Assembly (NCBI RefSeq): GCF_000332235.1
Contig: NZ_CM001775.1
Span: 4,016,272-4,080,271, forward strand
Direction of reading: 5' to 3'
DNA from: Geminocystis herdmanii PCC 6308
GTDB lineage: Bacteria > Cyanobacteriota > Cyanobacteriia > Cyanobacteriales > Cyanobacteriaceae
Length of the DNA stretch: 64,000 nt
The position numbers and the translations under genes were made by a program. The notes under the pieces are model-generated. The model had not been told where the DNA came from and made no database searches. It was given only the letters and a program-made list of their open reading frames with translations. Positions 17,841 to 27,359 of the stretch are shown here, one piece after another; position 1 is the first letter of the stretch; every line of letters starts with the position of its first letter.

Positions 17841-18830
17841 TTAAAATAAGATTTTACTAGGTAACTCAAAACTATTCATATTAGTTGAAGGAATATTAAA
17901 AAAATCAAATATAGGTAATGATTGATTATTACCATATTTTAAATAATCTTTAATTGTTTCAGCCACAAATTTTGCAAGTTTAACAGGAACAGCATTACCT
18001 ATAATTTGTTCTAAATTAGTCTTTGTGCCAAAAAAATTAAAATTTTCAGGGAAAGTTTGAATATAACTACGTTCTAAAGTTGTGAGAGGTCTAATTTTAT
18101 CTAAATCAATATTTTGGGGATCACAATGATTTAATTTGTAACCTTTTGGAATCGGTCGATTTACGCCTCTAATAGTCGGACTAGGTTCATTTACTGAAAA
18201 TATTCCTCTTCTACTATAATTTCTTGGATGACGATAATAATATTCTATCTCGATCGAATCTCCTAAATAATCTTTCACTGTCATGGGTTTTGTGAATAAA
18301 TTTTCTTGAAAAATAGTGTTAAGTTGATTATGTTTATCTCCTAAATGACCTATTAAAAAAAATCTTGTTCTAGCTTGAGGTACTCCGCAAAAAGACGCAT
18401 TTAAAATAACAGATGAAAGTCCATATTTTTGCGTGATAAACTGTTCAATAATATCTTTTAAAATATGAGTTTTTCTAATTTGAGTCACGTTTTCCATGAC
18501 AAACCATTGAGGTTTTATCTTAGAAATTATATTCGCAAAATGATAGGTTAAATTAGCACGACCTAGAGTAATATCTCGTTTTCCTGCACTGGAAAAATCT
18601 TGACAAGGAGGTCCTCCGATAATAATATCAGGAGAAAATTTTTGAATTGTTTTAAATACCTCATTTTCATTGCTCAAGTCTTGTTCAAAAATAGGATGAC
18701 TAAAGTTTGCCTGATATATTTCTATGGCAGGTTTCCAGTTATCAAATGCTCCCAATATTTCAAACCCAGCTTGTTGAAATCCTAAAGAAAAACCGCCACA
18801 ACCTGCAAAAAGATCAATACATTTCATCAT
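17841..18830 (-). CDS. DNA (cytosine-5) methyltransferase of a type II R-M system
   Basis: A 329-residue C5-cytosine methylase: motif I DLFAGCGGFSLG (~6-17), catalytic Pro-Cys in GGPPCQDFSS (Cys ~76), ENV (~113-115), QARTRF, and the final GNAVP motif (~290). The target-recognition region lies at ~190-260. Its start overlaps the stop of the restriction gene by 4 bp (ATGA-type coupling), so both come from one transcript with the nuclease first. Its job is to protect the nuclease's site. Confidence 0.93.
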   Translation of the reverse strand: MMKCIDLFAGCGGFSLGFQQAGFEILGAFDNWKPAIEIYQANFSHPIFEQDLSNENEVFKTIQKFSPDIIIGGPPCQDFSSAGKRDITLGRANLTYHFANIISKIKPQWFVMENVTQIRKTHILKDIIEQFITQKYGLSSVILNASFCGVPQARTRFFLIGHLGDKHNQLNTIFQENLFTKPMTVKDYLGDSIEIEYYYRHPRNYSRRGIFSVNEPSPTIRGVNRPIPKGYKLNHCDPQNIDLDKIRPLTTLERSYIQTFPENFNFFGTKTNLEQIIGNAVPVKLAKFVAETIKDYLKYGNNQSLPIFDFFNIPSTNMNSFELPSKILF

Positions 18831-19879
18831 CTAAACAAATCTGGTGAATTGAATACAATAGCATCAAAACGTCTTTCGGGACTTAAAAGGTTTTGACTTC
18901 CTCCTAGTATTATATTTTTAATTTCATCTTTCTTAATAATCGGTTTAGTTAGACGATCGCACATCATATATTTATTAGTTATATTCCCAGAGGAAGCAAA
19001 GGCTTTATCATTTTTTGTGTTGTAAGATAAATTATCAATAATTTTTTTGTGATTAAATTTTCGATGATTTTTAAAATCTTGTAGCATTTTATATAACCAA
19101 ATTGCCGTTCTCGTCTGACGATTGATACTATTCGCTGTAATTTCCCTATTGGCGATCGTAGAAATAAAATAAGTAAATCCTGCATTACTCCAGACAAAGA
19201 CATCAAGACAATTTTCTGCAAGACTTGGTGATTTACCTCTAGTTTTCCAAATTGGTTGAATCAAAAAAGATTGCTGATTTTCCGCTAATTGATAGGATAT
19301 TTGTTCTATACAGTCAATAATTTGATCAATTTTGCTTAAAATTAATTTTTCTTGTGACCAATCATCAATTACGATGTCAGGAATGATGTCCCCTAATTCT
19401 CCATTCAAACTCGAAATAATACTACAAGCTAAATAAACGATCGTATCAGGTCTAACAACTATTTCACTACCATAATATTCTTCTTGCAAATTACAGGTCA
19501 CATTATCAGGTAAAGCCGTTAGTTTAATTTCTAAAGCGGATAAACATTGTCCATCACTTTCTTTTTGTATAACTAAATCAATTCTTGGCAGTGAACCGAT
19601 TATATATTTTTGATAGGGTGTATAAGTCGATTCAAAGGCATAATAAATGTCATTATCAGTAGGTTTTAGTCCAAAAATTTCACTAATTGCGATGGTCGAT
19701 TGACAAAATTTTTTCTCTTGAATACAAAGATTAATAGCATCAATATTTTTTGAGTCTAAATAGCAAGACAACGAGATAGGAAATGAAGAATTAAACTGAT
19801 TTTTTCCCCAAGTTTCTTTTAATGTAAAATCTCGATTTGATTTTCTAATACCGAATAGACTAGGTTTTATTTGATTCAT
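18827..19879 (-). CDS. HindVP-type restriction endonuclease
   Basis: A 350-residue protein whose start (MNQIKPSLFGIRKSNRDFTL...WGKNQFNSSFPISLSCYLDSK) matches what I know of the HindVP restriction family. A DLVIQKES...ALEIKLTALPD segment (~100-125) supplies a PD-(D/E)xK-like acidic-x-Lys core. It sits directly before, and overlaps, a cytosine methylase. HindVP itself cuts GRCGYC; assigning that site here is inference from family. Restriction gene first, methylase second is unusual in timing terms but known. Confidence 0.78.
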   Translation of the reverse strand: MNQIKPSLFGIRKSNRDFTLKETWGKNQFNSSFPISLSCYLDSKNIDAINLCIQEKKFCQSTIAISEIFGLKPTDNDIYYAFESTYTPYQKYIIGSLPRIDLVIQKESDGQCLSALEIKLTALPDNVTCNLQEEYYGSEIVVRPDTIVYLACSIISSLNGELGDIIPDIVIDDWSQEKLILSKIDQIIDCIEQISYQLAENQQSFLIQPIWKTRGKSPSLAENCLDVFVWSNAGFTYFISTIANREITANSINRQTRTAIWLYKMLQDFKNHRKFNHKKIIDNLSYNTKNDKAFASSGNITNKYMMCDRLTKPIIKKDEIKNIILGGSQNLLSPERRFDAIVFNSPDLFR

Positions 19880-20128
19880 TTGAATAACTTTTGCTATAAA
19901 ATCTTTATATTATCTTTTGAATTTTTGTATAATTAAAGTTGGGTTTCGTTACCTCTACTCAGCCTACTTTTATTATGCTCTTTCTCTCAATTTATCTAAG
20001 ACAGATAATATCGCAATCCTAAATCATTGGTAAACAAACGAAGACTGATTTCTCTTTTTATTAAAGCGAGTTAGGAGGATATAATTTTTCCATTCGATCG
20101 ATTGATATTCACTATTCACCCTCACATA

Positions 20129-20719
20129 TTACCATCCAGTGATAGACACAGTATCTAACAAACTGGGGGGATTATCTTCTGTAGGAGATTGATTATTTTC
20201 TGTTTCTCTTACCTCAATACAGAAAGTTGCCGTATTAAAACCGCCAAAACGTTGTACTGTACTGGTTCTTAATCTTATGTCATCGCCGACAAACCAAAAT
20301 CTTTCATGAATGGTCATGGTTTCATACTCTGTAGTTAGTACAAGAGCATCTTCTTGATCTAAATAATACTCTCCAGCAACGGGTACAATTTCGGCATAAC
20401 CTCTTTCTCTGAGTAGTTTACCTTGACGGGGATTTTCGGCGGTGGGAATGAGGGCAAAAACTGTCTCTCCTTTGTGATCTTCGTTCTCTTTATCCCATTG
20501 CATTGCTCCATCCCATGTAACATAAGAGCCACCAACAGATGTTTCGGGTGAGCAGGAGTGCATTTGACAAATTTCGGCTATTTTGGGATCATCTTTAGTT
20601 AAGGTTTCTACTTTGATTTGAGAGCCTCCTGTTTCTGCTCTTCTGAAAGGTAAATGATGAGTTGTACGTTGCGATCGCCATTGTCCTGCACTATGTTGAA
20701 AAAATGTTAAACCGTCCAT
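20129..20719 (-). CDS. cpcS: CpcS/CpeS-type phycobiliprotein chromophore lyase
   Basis: A 196-residue lipocalin-like bilin lyase: the N-terminus MDGLTFFQHSAGQWRSQRTT followed by HHLPFRRAE is typical, as are ERFWFVGDDIRLRTSTV and a FCIEVRE ending. Family members attach phycocyanobilin to the conserved cysteine (about position 84) of allophycocyanin and phycocyanin subunits. It is functionally tied to apcE 19 kb away but is not in an operon with any phycobilisome gene here. CpcS versus CpeS/CpcU subtype is not resolvable by eye. Confidence 0.87.
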   Translation of the reverse strand: MDGLTFFQHSAGQWRSQRTTHHLPFRRAETGGSQIKVETLTKDDPKIAEICQMHSCSPETSVGGSYVTWDGAMQWDKENEDHKGETVFALIPTAENPRQGKLLRERGYAEIVPVAGEYYLDQEDALVLTTEYETMTIHERFWFVGDDIRLRTSTVQRFGGFNTATFCIEVRETENNQSPTEDNPPSLLDTVSITGW

Positions 20720-20832
20720 ATCTTGATCAAAAAAATTATATATTCAGAATATTATCTTATCATCGATCGCGCAGCTCCACCTTTGGCGATCGAGCTTTTT
20801 AAATCGAATTTTGAGGAGGAGAAAGTATTTAA

Positions 20833-21951
20833 TTAAGAAGGATTAATGAGAAAAAAAATTAAACCGCTATAAAGTTGAAAAGTCTCATCCCAGAGGGTTT
20901 CTTCCCTACGAAAAAGATTGATGTGAGGGGTGATTTGTTTTAACATTTCTGGAAATTGGATTGCTCCTTCTGCAAATAAGGTAAAATCGGACCATAGTGG
21001 TTTATCAGGTATTTTTTCATTTAAAAAATTAGTTAAATATTCCCATTTTTCTTGAACAGTTTTGCCCTGTTTTGATATTTCTAAACCTCGATCGTGAAAC
21101 GGCGCTGCGCGATCGAACTTGTAAAATTGATCACTAAATCGTAAAATTAAATTTTGAGACACTAAATGTAAATCATAGAATTTGCTATAGTCAAGGGTGG
21201 ACTTTTTTTTCTGGGGTTTTCCCTTTGCATCAATATGTAAAGTTTCTTCAAAAATAGGGATTAAAGCATGAATTTTATGGTTAATTTCTGTCCATTGAAA
21301 AGTAATAATAATTTCTTTTTCCTGATCATTTTTACATAAAATATTTACTTCACCATCATCACTAATAATATATTCAACTTGATAAACTGTCATCTGATTA
21401 ATATTTTTGATTCTCTGACAAAAACAAGGAATTTCTGCTTGAGATAACTCTGTTTGATAATAGTTTAAAGTACCGAAATTACCAGTTTTATAAAGTCTTA
21501 AACTACGGGTAGGAATTTGTAAAGTAGCGGTATAATTATCTAAGTTCATTACTTGAGCAAATTTTGGTGCTAACACTTTTTTTTGTTCAAGGTTAACAGG
21601 TTTTAAAACTAATACCGCTAAATCTTCACTGTTTTCGATATTTTGAAATTCTTGAAGTTTTTTAAGTTGAATTTGTTGTTGAATTTGTTGTTTTTCTCGA
21701 TTAATTGTAACGATTCTTTCAATACCATCACGAATCAATTTGAGCAGTTGAGCATCAGGATAAATACTATCTTTAACAATTTGTCGATAACTTGCTTCAG
21801 ATTCGGTTAAATTGCCTTGTTTTTCTAAGATTAATGTTTGATAATATCTTATCCATAAATCATTTTTTCCTTGAGCTAATAGTTGTGTTAATATGTCTTT
21901 AGCTTCGTCATAATTTTCCTGATCGATCGCCGATTTTACTTCTTCAAACAT
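20833..21951 (-). CDS. hypothetical protein with TPR-like N-terminus
   Basis: From the ATG at 21951, 372 residues. The first ~65 residues (MFEEVKSAIDQENYDEAKDI, then a second helix pair at NLTESEASYRQIV) look like one or two tetratricopeptide repeats; a Gln/Lys-rich helix follows (~80-105), and the remaining ~260 residues are unrecognised and largely beta-type. No signal peptide or membrane helix. An in-frame TTG two codons upstream is less likely as a start. It lies 113 bp upstream of cpcS on the same strand. Confidence 0.6.
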   Translation of the reverse strand: MFEEVKSAIDQENYDEAKDILTQLLAQGKNDLWIRYYQTLILEKQGNLTESEASYRQIVKDSIYPDAQLLKLIRDGIERIVTINREKQQIQQQIQLKKLQEFQNIENSEDLAVLVLKPVNLEQKKVLAPKFAQVMNLDNYTATLQIPTRSLRLYKTGNFGTLNYYQTELSQAEIPCFCQRIKNINQMTVYQVEYIISDDGEVNILCKNDQEKEIIITFQWTEINHKIHALIPIFEETLHIDAKGKPQKKKSTLDYSKFYDLHLVSQNLILRFSDQFYKFDRAAPFHDRGLEISKQGKTVQEKWEYLTNFLNEKIPDKPLWSDFTLFAEGAIQFPEMLKQITPHINLFRREETLWDETFQLYSGLIFFLINPS

Positions 21952-22177
21952 ATTCAATAATTAATCATAAGAGCTTTTAACTGTTAACTAATAGTTTATT
22001 ATAGTTGTTTATACCTACTCACGGGATAAAGGTTGACATTTTTTTAAAATATGTTAGCTTTTAATGAAGTCGATAACCAAGACTGTTAAAACTATTTAAT
22101 TTAAAGATTAAATTAAATAAAAATTAGTTATTATTCAAGATTAATCAATTAATTAGAATAATAAAAGTAGGGTGGAT

Positions 22178-22275
22178 TACACCCGAATCAACGCTTGTGG
22201 ACAGTATCAAGCCGACTTGACTGGTAGAAGCAAGAAGTAAACGTCATAGGTAACTATGAGTAAGTTTTATATAAC
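22178..22275 (+). mobile_element. possible 3' remnant of an IS200/IS605-type tnpB element
   Basis: YTRINACGQYQADLTGRSKK then TAA resembles the extreme C-terminus of TnpB proteins (the INACG segment), followed by GAAGTAAACGTCATAGGTAA, a sequence of the kind seen at the right end of such elements. Only the last ~20 codons and the flank remain; no further transposase sequence is visible upstream. The rest of the 670-bp gap 21952-22621 holds no gene, only AGGAGATAGGAGACAGG-type repeats and the inverted motif at 22575. Confidence 0.45.
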
Positions 22276-22574
22276 AGAACAGCACACAAAAAATGATCCA
22301 ATAATCCAATAGTAATTAATGATTATGGATTTTATCATAAACCACCTTGCCATAGACATCGATCATAATTTCCGTAAAGGCGTAAAATTTTAGATAAGGG
22401 TAGGAGATAGGAGACAGGATACAGGAGATAGTAGTAAGAATTGATTTAAACTTATGTAAAATTCATTTTTTGCTATTATTTCTCTTTATTTAATTATTTT
22501 CTTTGGCTAAAATTTGAACAGCTATTACTCAATAACCCTTATTTTAAAAGGTTGTTAATCTCGAATTCAGGTAG

Positions 22575-22602
22575 AATAAGGGTTAAAACCCTTACTACGA
22601 AC
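22575..22602. repeat. GGGTTAAAACCC inverted-repeat motif, copy 2
   Basis: AATAAGGGTTAAAACCCTTA followed by CTACGAAC, as at 9139-9166 and 26309-26335. It lies 20 bp before the GTPase gene. Confidence 0.75.
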
Positions 22603-22621
22603 TTATTATTACTTATTCTTT

Positions 22622-24535
22622 ATGATTCGCTTAAAGTCTTGGCAATGGTTTATTTTGAGTATTCCTATTATTGCTATCATTACTTTTTTTGTGGTGGCAA
22701 CGGGGTTACAAATTCACGCATGGGGTATTAATTGGATATGGGCGATATTTGTAGCTATACTTGTGGGTTGGCGTTGGTTGTTGGTAAAGTGGACAAAACC
22801 TCTATTTCCTAGTGTAGAAAATATTATCTCTGATGTACAGCAGGATTTGCAAACTACAACTTTTAATTTACCTTCCCAAAAAAGTTATAACAATTCGGAG
22901 ATTATTCCTAAGCTAGAGGAAGTTTTACAGAGTATTATCGTGAAAACGAGGGAAGATGCCCCTATTTGGGAAGATTTACAGTTGTTTTTTGAACGTTGTC
23001 AGGATTTGGTAAGTTCGATCGCCAAAATTTATCATCCTGAAGTAGAATATCCATTATTGAATATTTATATCCCCCAAGCCTATGGATTAATTCGAGGTAC
23101 AGTGGATGATATGGATAAGTGGATGACGAAATTGTCTCCTGCGTTAAATCAAGTAACCATTGCCCAAGGTTATCAAGGTTATCAACTATATCGCAAAGTT
23201 GAACCGAGCGCTCGTAAATTATTGCAAGTGTGGAGTTGGGCACAATGGGTGATAAATCCTGCGGTGGCGGCGACTAAGTTAGCTAGTCAAGAAACGAATA
23301 AACAAGCGAATCAGGAGTTATTGATTAATCTTAGTCAAGTTTTAAGGGAAGTGGCTTTGCGAAATTTGGCACGGCAAACGGCTTTGTTATATGGTGGTGA
23401 TAGTTTACCTCTTGATAAATTTATCCCGAATAATGAGACTTTAACTAAGACAAAAACCCAGACTTTGCAAGAAATTTTGACTCAAGCTCAAAATCCAGAC
23501 CAAATTGAGCAAAAACCCGTTAATATTCTTTTAGTGGGTAGAACTGGCGCTGGAAAAAGTAGCTTAATCAATACTCTTTTTAATACGAAAAAGGCGGAAG
23601 TTGATGTTTTGCCTAGCACGACGGAAATCAAAAGTTATCAATGGAAAGCTAACACAGGAGAGGTTTTAAACCTTTTGGATACTCCCGGTTATGAGCAGGT
23701 CGATCGTTCTGATTATGCGCAAACGGTGCTAGAATATGCGGAAAATAGTGATATTATTTTACTGTTAAATCCTGCGCTTGATCCAGCCTTACAAATGGAT
23801 AAGGATTTTTTAGTTAAGTTGCGTGATAATACTGCTGATGTGCCTATTTTTATTATTATTACTCAAGTCGATCGACTGCGCCCGATGCGAGAATGGTTGC
23901 CTCCTTATAATTGGTTGACGGGAAATTCACCGAAGGAGGTTTCTATTCGTGAAGCGGTGAAATATCGTCAGGAAAACTTAGGAGAATACTGTAAGGAAGT
24001 TTTACCTGTGGTAACTCTCGATCTCGATCGAGATTCTTGGTATGATGACGTTTTAGCTATGAATATTTTAAGCTCGATCGAACCTGCAAAACAACTAAGA
24101 CTAGCCCGTTTTTTCCGTAATATCGAAGCCAAAAGCATCACCGCCGCTAAAATTATCGATAAATATTCCTTTCAAATGGCAACCACTCAAGGCTTAACTA
24201 CGTTACTCAAAAGTCCTGTCTTGCAATTTATTTCGACTTTAAGTACAGGCTCACCTCGTTTAGCCTTTTTACTAGCAGAAAAAATCCCCATTGAACAATT
24301 ACCCGTAGTTATTGGTAAACTGCAATTAGCCTTTGAATTATTCTCTTTATTAAGTACAAATAACGAAGATAAAATACAATTTGATTTATTATCTTTATGG
24401 ACTTTATTAGTAGAAAATAATGGTAATCCAGAGCAAGAAGCCTATGCTTTAGGTCATGCTTTAGTTGAATTTTGGACTAAAAAAATGACTTTTAATCAGT
24501 TAGAAGAAAAGTATAAATTTTATTTACAAAATTGA
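22622..24535 (+). CDS. membrane-anchored Era-like GTPase
   Basis: A 637-residue protein. Two N-terminal membrane helices (WFILSIPIIAIITFFVVATG and WIWAIFVAILVGWRWLLV), a long helical region, then a G domain: G1 GRTGAGKSS (~306-314), G3 DTPGY (~350), and a G4-position TQVDRL in place of the usual NKxD. The C-terminal ~150 residues are helical. This resembles cyanobacterial GTPases of the Era/YcjX-like class with N-terminal membrane anchors; physiological role unknown. It is single, with an inverted-repeat motif just upstream. Confidence 0.8.
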   Translation: MIRLKSWQWFILSIPIIAIITFFVVATGLQIHAWGINWIWAIFVAILVGWRWLLVKWTKPLFPSVENIISDVQQDLQTTTFNLPSQKSYNNSEIIPKLEEVLQSIIVKTREDAPIWEDLQLFFERCQDLVSSIAKIYHPEVEYPLLNIYIPQAYGLIRGTVDDMDKWMTKLSPALNQVTIAQGYQGYQLYRKVEPSARKLLQVWSWAQWVINPAVAATKLASQETNKQANQELLINLSQVLREVALRNLARQTALLYGGDSLPLDKFIPNNETLTKTKTQTLQEILTQAQNPDQIEQKPVNILLVGRTGAGKSSLINTLFNTKKAEVDVLPSTTEIKSYQWKANTGEVLNLLDTPGYEQVDRSDYAQTVLEYAENSDIILLLNPALDPALQMDKDFLVKLRDNTADVPIFIIITQVDRLRPMREWLPPYNWLTGNSPKEVSIREAVKYRQENLGEYCKEVLPVVTLDLDRDSWYDDVLAMNILSSIEPAKQLRLARFFRNIEAKSITAAKIIDKYSFQMATTQGLTTLLKSPVLQFISTLSTGSPRLAFLLAEKIPIEQLPVVIGKLQLAFELFSLLSTNNEDKIQFDLLSLWTLLVENNGNPEQEAYALGHALVEFWTKKMTFNQLEEKYKFYLQN

Positions 24536-24636
24536 TGTTTATGGGAATTAAGTTCGATCGAAAAAGTCGATATTATCTATAATTTATAAATATTTATCCT
24601 ATCTTCTTCTCCCTTCAAAAGATTATAAAACAACCC

Positions 24637-25401
24637 CTAATTATTAGTTGATTGTTCATGTAATAAAAGTTCAAAATTGACTAAAGAATCAATCAAAATT
24701 GCTTTTTTATGTAATTTTTTTAAGTAGAGAAGATCATTGATTTGATTAAGACTATTAACAATGGTTTTTGGTACATTTTCAAATCTAATTTCTAATGCTT
24801 CAATGACGGATTCTTTAGCATTTTTGAGCTTCCCAAGTTGTTCACCTTTTTCCATGCCAATTTCTTCGATACTGGTAATATAAGGCATTTTATTTTCCTC
24901 CTCATAATTAATTAATTCTGTTTGGAATTGTTCTTTTAATTCTTTCGGTAAAATCATCAACCAATCGATTAATCGAAATAGTTGAATGACCATTTCCTTA
25001 GTATAGCCTTTTTGATATAATAACCTGACTAAGTTTAGTTTTGATTCTAGTCTAGCTAAAGAATTTTTCTTTGTTTCTCGGCTTTGTAAATAAGCCATAA
25101 TTACCACAGCAAAAGGATTATTATTTTCTGCTAAGGAGGAATAATTTTTTTAATAGTCTAATAGTTTAATAATAGGAAAATCTAGCTTTAGTTGACAACC
25201 CCAACGACTATAATTATAATTTGTTGGTCGCCATTTTTCATCTTCATCCCCTAAAACAGCTAAACTGACTATTTCTGTATTTTTATCAATATATTTATCA
25301 TAAATACGGTAATGATAAACAAACATTCTCTTAGCAAAATTACTTTCATATTTACCTTGAATTTCCGTATGAATTAAGATAATGGTTTCTTGATTATCCA
25401 T
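24637..25401 (-). pseudogene. broken Rpn/PD-(D/E)XK-type recombination-promoting nuclease gene
   Basis: One minus-strand frame carries two pieces in register: MDNQETIILIHTEIQGKYES... ending LDFPIIKLLDY, a TAA at 25150-25152, then KNYSSLAENNNPFAVVIMAY...AYLQSRETKK through to 24637. Intact Rpn family proteins read straight through this point (LLDY...NPFAVVxMAxL). The first ~60-80 residues of the family (before 'ILIHTEIQG') are also missing, so the gene has both an N-terminal deletion and a nonsense codon. The C-terminus with MEKGEQLGKL is typical of the family. Confidence 0.75.
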
Positions 25402-25584
25402 TGTTTTTGATAATTTAACAGGTTAATGACTATCCATTTTACTAAATGATTAAATTCTCATTCCTGAGTTACTTTGTGTTTAGGGTACTTATGTTAAAAT
25501 TCGTTTGATCAATAATAAAAATTTTATTGTATATTTTTTTAAAATTTTATAAAATAAAATATAGAAATAAAGAGATAATTAAAA

Positions 25585-25677
25585 ATGGCTAAAAAAATAA
25601 AAAAAGCAAGAAGTTGGGGTTTTAGTTCAAGTGAACAATCAATTAATAATTATGTCAGTAATGCAAGAAATAGTTAA
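25585..25677 (+). other. short upstream reading frame overlapping the TPR gene
   Basis: MAKKIKKARSWGFSSSEQSI...NARNS, 30 codons, starts with ATG and ends inside the next gene's 5' part in another frame. It looks like a natural basic N-terminus; a one-base shift around 25665 would fuse it to the TPR protein. Either a former N-terminus separated by frameshift or an accidental small frame. Confidence 0.35.
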
Positions 25678-26269
25678 TCAAGGATTAGTGCCTTCGGGAA
25701 AAGTAAAAATTTGCTTTAAGGGAAAACAAAAAGAATTGTTATTTATGGGGATAAAACTTCATGATAAGCCATCGATCGAACATTCTAAAAAAGTCGTAAA
25801 AATGGGACAAGATGTCGTTAAATTCATGCACAAAAGAGAAGGAAAAAAAGCAGAATTAGTACTCCTTGAAGCCTTAAAATTAGAACCAAAATCCCCAGAT
25901 TTACTGTATAATTTAGCTGGTTCTTATATGGTACAAGAAAGAAAAAAAGAAAGTATTGAGCTAATCAAAAAAATTCATCAAGAATATCCTGATTATTCTT
26001 TTGCAAGGCTTAGTGTTGCACAATTTCACATAGAAGACAACGAATTGGAAGAAGCAGAAGAATTGTTAAAACCATTATTCACAAAAACAGAGTTTAACCA
26101 TAACGAATTTTCTAAATTTTGTGAATTACATATCAAGTTAGCTATGGCAAAAAAAGATTTAAAAGAAGCTCATTCTTGGTTAGAAATGTGGCAAAGAATG
26201 GGAAATGAAGATGATGAGCTATTAGAATATTGGACAGAGGAATTAGAAGATATATTTTCCTTTATTTGA
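25652..26269 (+). CDS. tetratricopeptide-repeat protein, possibly missing its N-terminus
   Basis: About 205 residues from the ATG at 25652 (an in-frame GTG at 25631 is an alternative; neither has a clear RBS). Residues ~50-200 contain three or more TPR-like helical pairs (for example GKKAELVLLEALKLEPKSPD, DLLYNLAGSYMVQERKKESI, ELEEAEELLKPLF). The uncertain start and the overlapping upstream frame suggest a frameshift. Soluble; partner unknown. Confidence 0.6.
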   Translation: MSVMQEIVNQGLVPSGKVKICFKGKQKELLFMGIKLHDKPSIEHSKKVVKMGQDVVKFMHKREGKKAELVLLEALKLEPKSPDLLYNLAGSYMVQERKKESIELIKKIHQEYPDYSFARLSVAQFHIEDNELEEAEELLKPLFTKTEFNHNEFSKFCELHIKLAMAKKDLKEAHSWLEMWQRMGNEDDELLEYWTEELEDIFSFI

Positions 26270-26308
26270 TGCAAAATTATTAGACTTCTCTAATAATTAT
26301 CGAAATAA

Positions 26309-26335
26309 AGAAGGGTTAAAACCCTTACTACAAAC
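26309..26335. repeat. GGGTTAAAACCC inverted-repeat motif, copy 3
   Basis: AGAAGGGTTAAAACCCTTAC followed by TACAAAC, identical over 27 bases to 9140-9166. Confidence 0.75.
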
Positions 26336-26369
26336 CTATTCAAATTAAGAAAAATTAATCTAATACCTA

Positions 26370-27272
26370 ATGATTCGTCCTCAATTTTTACAAAAAGGTG
26401 ATACATTACTGGCGATCGCACCTAGCGGTACATTAAGAGACAAGGAAGCGATAAAATTTGAACAAGGAGTGGAAATCTGGCGACAAAATGGCTATAACAT
26501 CGTCTTAGAAACCAATTATTCTGCCCAAGAAGGCTATTTGGCAGGAAATGATCAAATTCGCCGATTAGCCTTAAAAGAGGCATGGTTAAACCCCGAATAT
26601 AAGGGCATTGTCTGCGTTAGAGGTGGCTATGGAGGGGCGAGATTATTGGAGCGTTGGCAATGGGAAACCATACCACACCCCAAATGGTTAATCGGTTTTT
26701 CTGACGTAACTAGCTTACTGTGGAGTTTATATAATCAAGAAATTGTGAGTGTTCATGGTGCTGTATTAACTACAATAATAGAAGAATCGGAAACATCCTT
26801 AAAACGCTTATTTGACTACTTGGAAGGCAAACCCCTTACTCCCCTTTATGGTAATGGTTGGGGAGGCGGTAAAGCTCAAGGAAGGCTTTTAGGTGGCAAT
26901 TTGACAGTGGCAACTCATTTGTTAGGTACGAAACTTTGTCCAAACTTTGATAACGTTATTTTAGCTTTGGAAGATGTGCAAGAAGCCCCCTACCGTCTCG
27001 ATCGAATGTTGACTCAATGGCGTATAATGGGCATTTTTGAACGGGTAAAAGGGATTCTTTTAGGGCGGTTTAGCGGTTGTAATCCTCCTGACAATATCCC
27101 TAGTTGGAATGTTAATGAAGTTTTGCTCGATCGATTTTCAGACTTAAATATTCCTGTAATTAGTGAGTTACCATTTGGACACGATGGGGTAAATATGTGT
27201 TTACCTGTAGGAGAATGGGTGGAAATGGATGGAGATAGGGGAGAGGTGAATTTTATGGCTCTTCGACTTTGA
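26370..27272 (+). CDS. LD-carboxypeptidase (peptidase family S66)
   Basis: A 300-residue S66 serine peptidase: LLAIAPSGTLRD at the start, VCVRGGYGGARLL (~81-93), nucleophile Ser in GFSDVTS (~110-116), the Glu in LALEDVQEAPYRLDRML (~200) and His in GHDGVNMCLPVG (~270-281) complete the Ser-Glu-His triad. It cleaves L,D-bonds, typically trimming murein tetrapeptides to tripeptides during recycling; the related MccF group cleaves microcin C-like substrates, so that alternative remains open. No signal peptide, so cytosolic. Confidence 0.9.
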   Translation: MIRPQFLQKGDTLLAIAPSGTLRDKEAIKFEQGVEIWRQNGYNIVLETNYSAQEGYLAGNDQIRRLALKEAWLNPEYKGIVCVRGGYGGARLLERWQWETIPHPKWLIGFSDVTSLLWSLYNQEIVSVHGAVLTTIIEESETSLKRLFDYLEGKPLTPLYGNGWGGGKAQGRLLGGNLTVATHLLGTKLCPNFDNVILALEDVQEAPYRLDRMLTQWRIMGIFERVKGILLGRFSGCNPPDNIPSWNVNEVLLDRFSDLNIPVISELPFGHDGVNMCLPVGEWVEMDGDRGEVNFMALRL

Positions 27273-27297
27273 GTATGATAAATTATTGGTGGAGGTA

Positions 27298-27326
27298 GGC
27301 AAAAGGCAAATGGCAAATGGCAAAAG
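27298..27326 (+). repeat. GGCAAAA heptamer array, left of four-helix-bundle gene
   Basis: Four tandem GGCAAAW units (GGCAAAAGGCAAATGGCAAA...). The reverse complement of the same array stands at 27727-27755, on the other side of the small gene. Confidence 0.7.
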
Positions 27327-27359
27327 TTAATTTTATTTTTTTATTTTTGGGAATAGAAA

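Noticed and set aside
22000-22060. TTGACA at 22030 as a promoter
   Set aside because: No acceptable -10 at 16-18 bp and no nearby gene in that direction.
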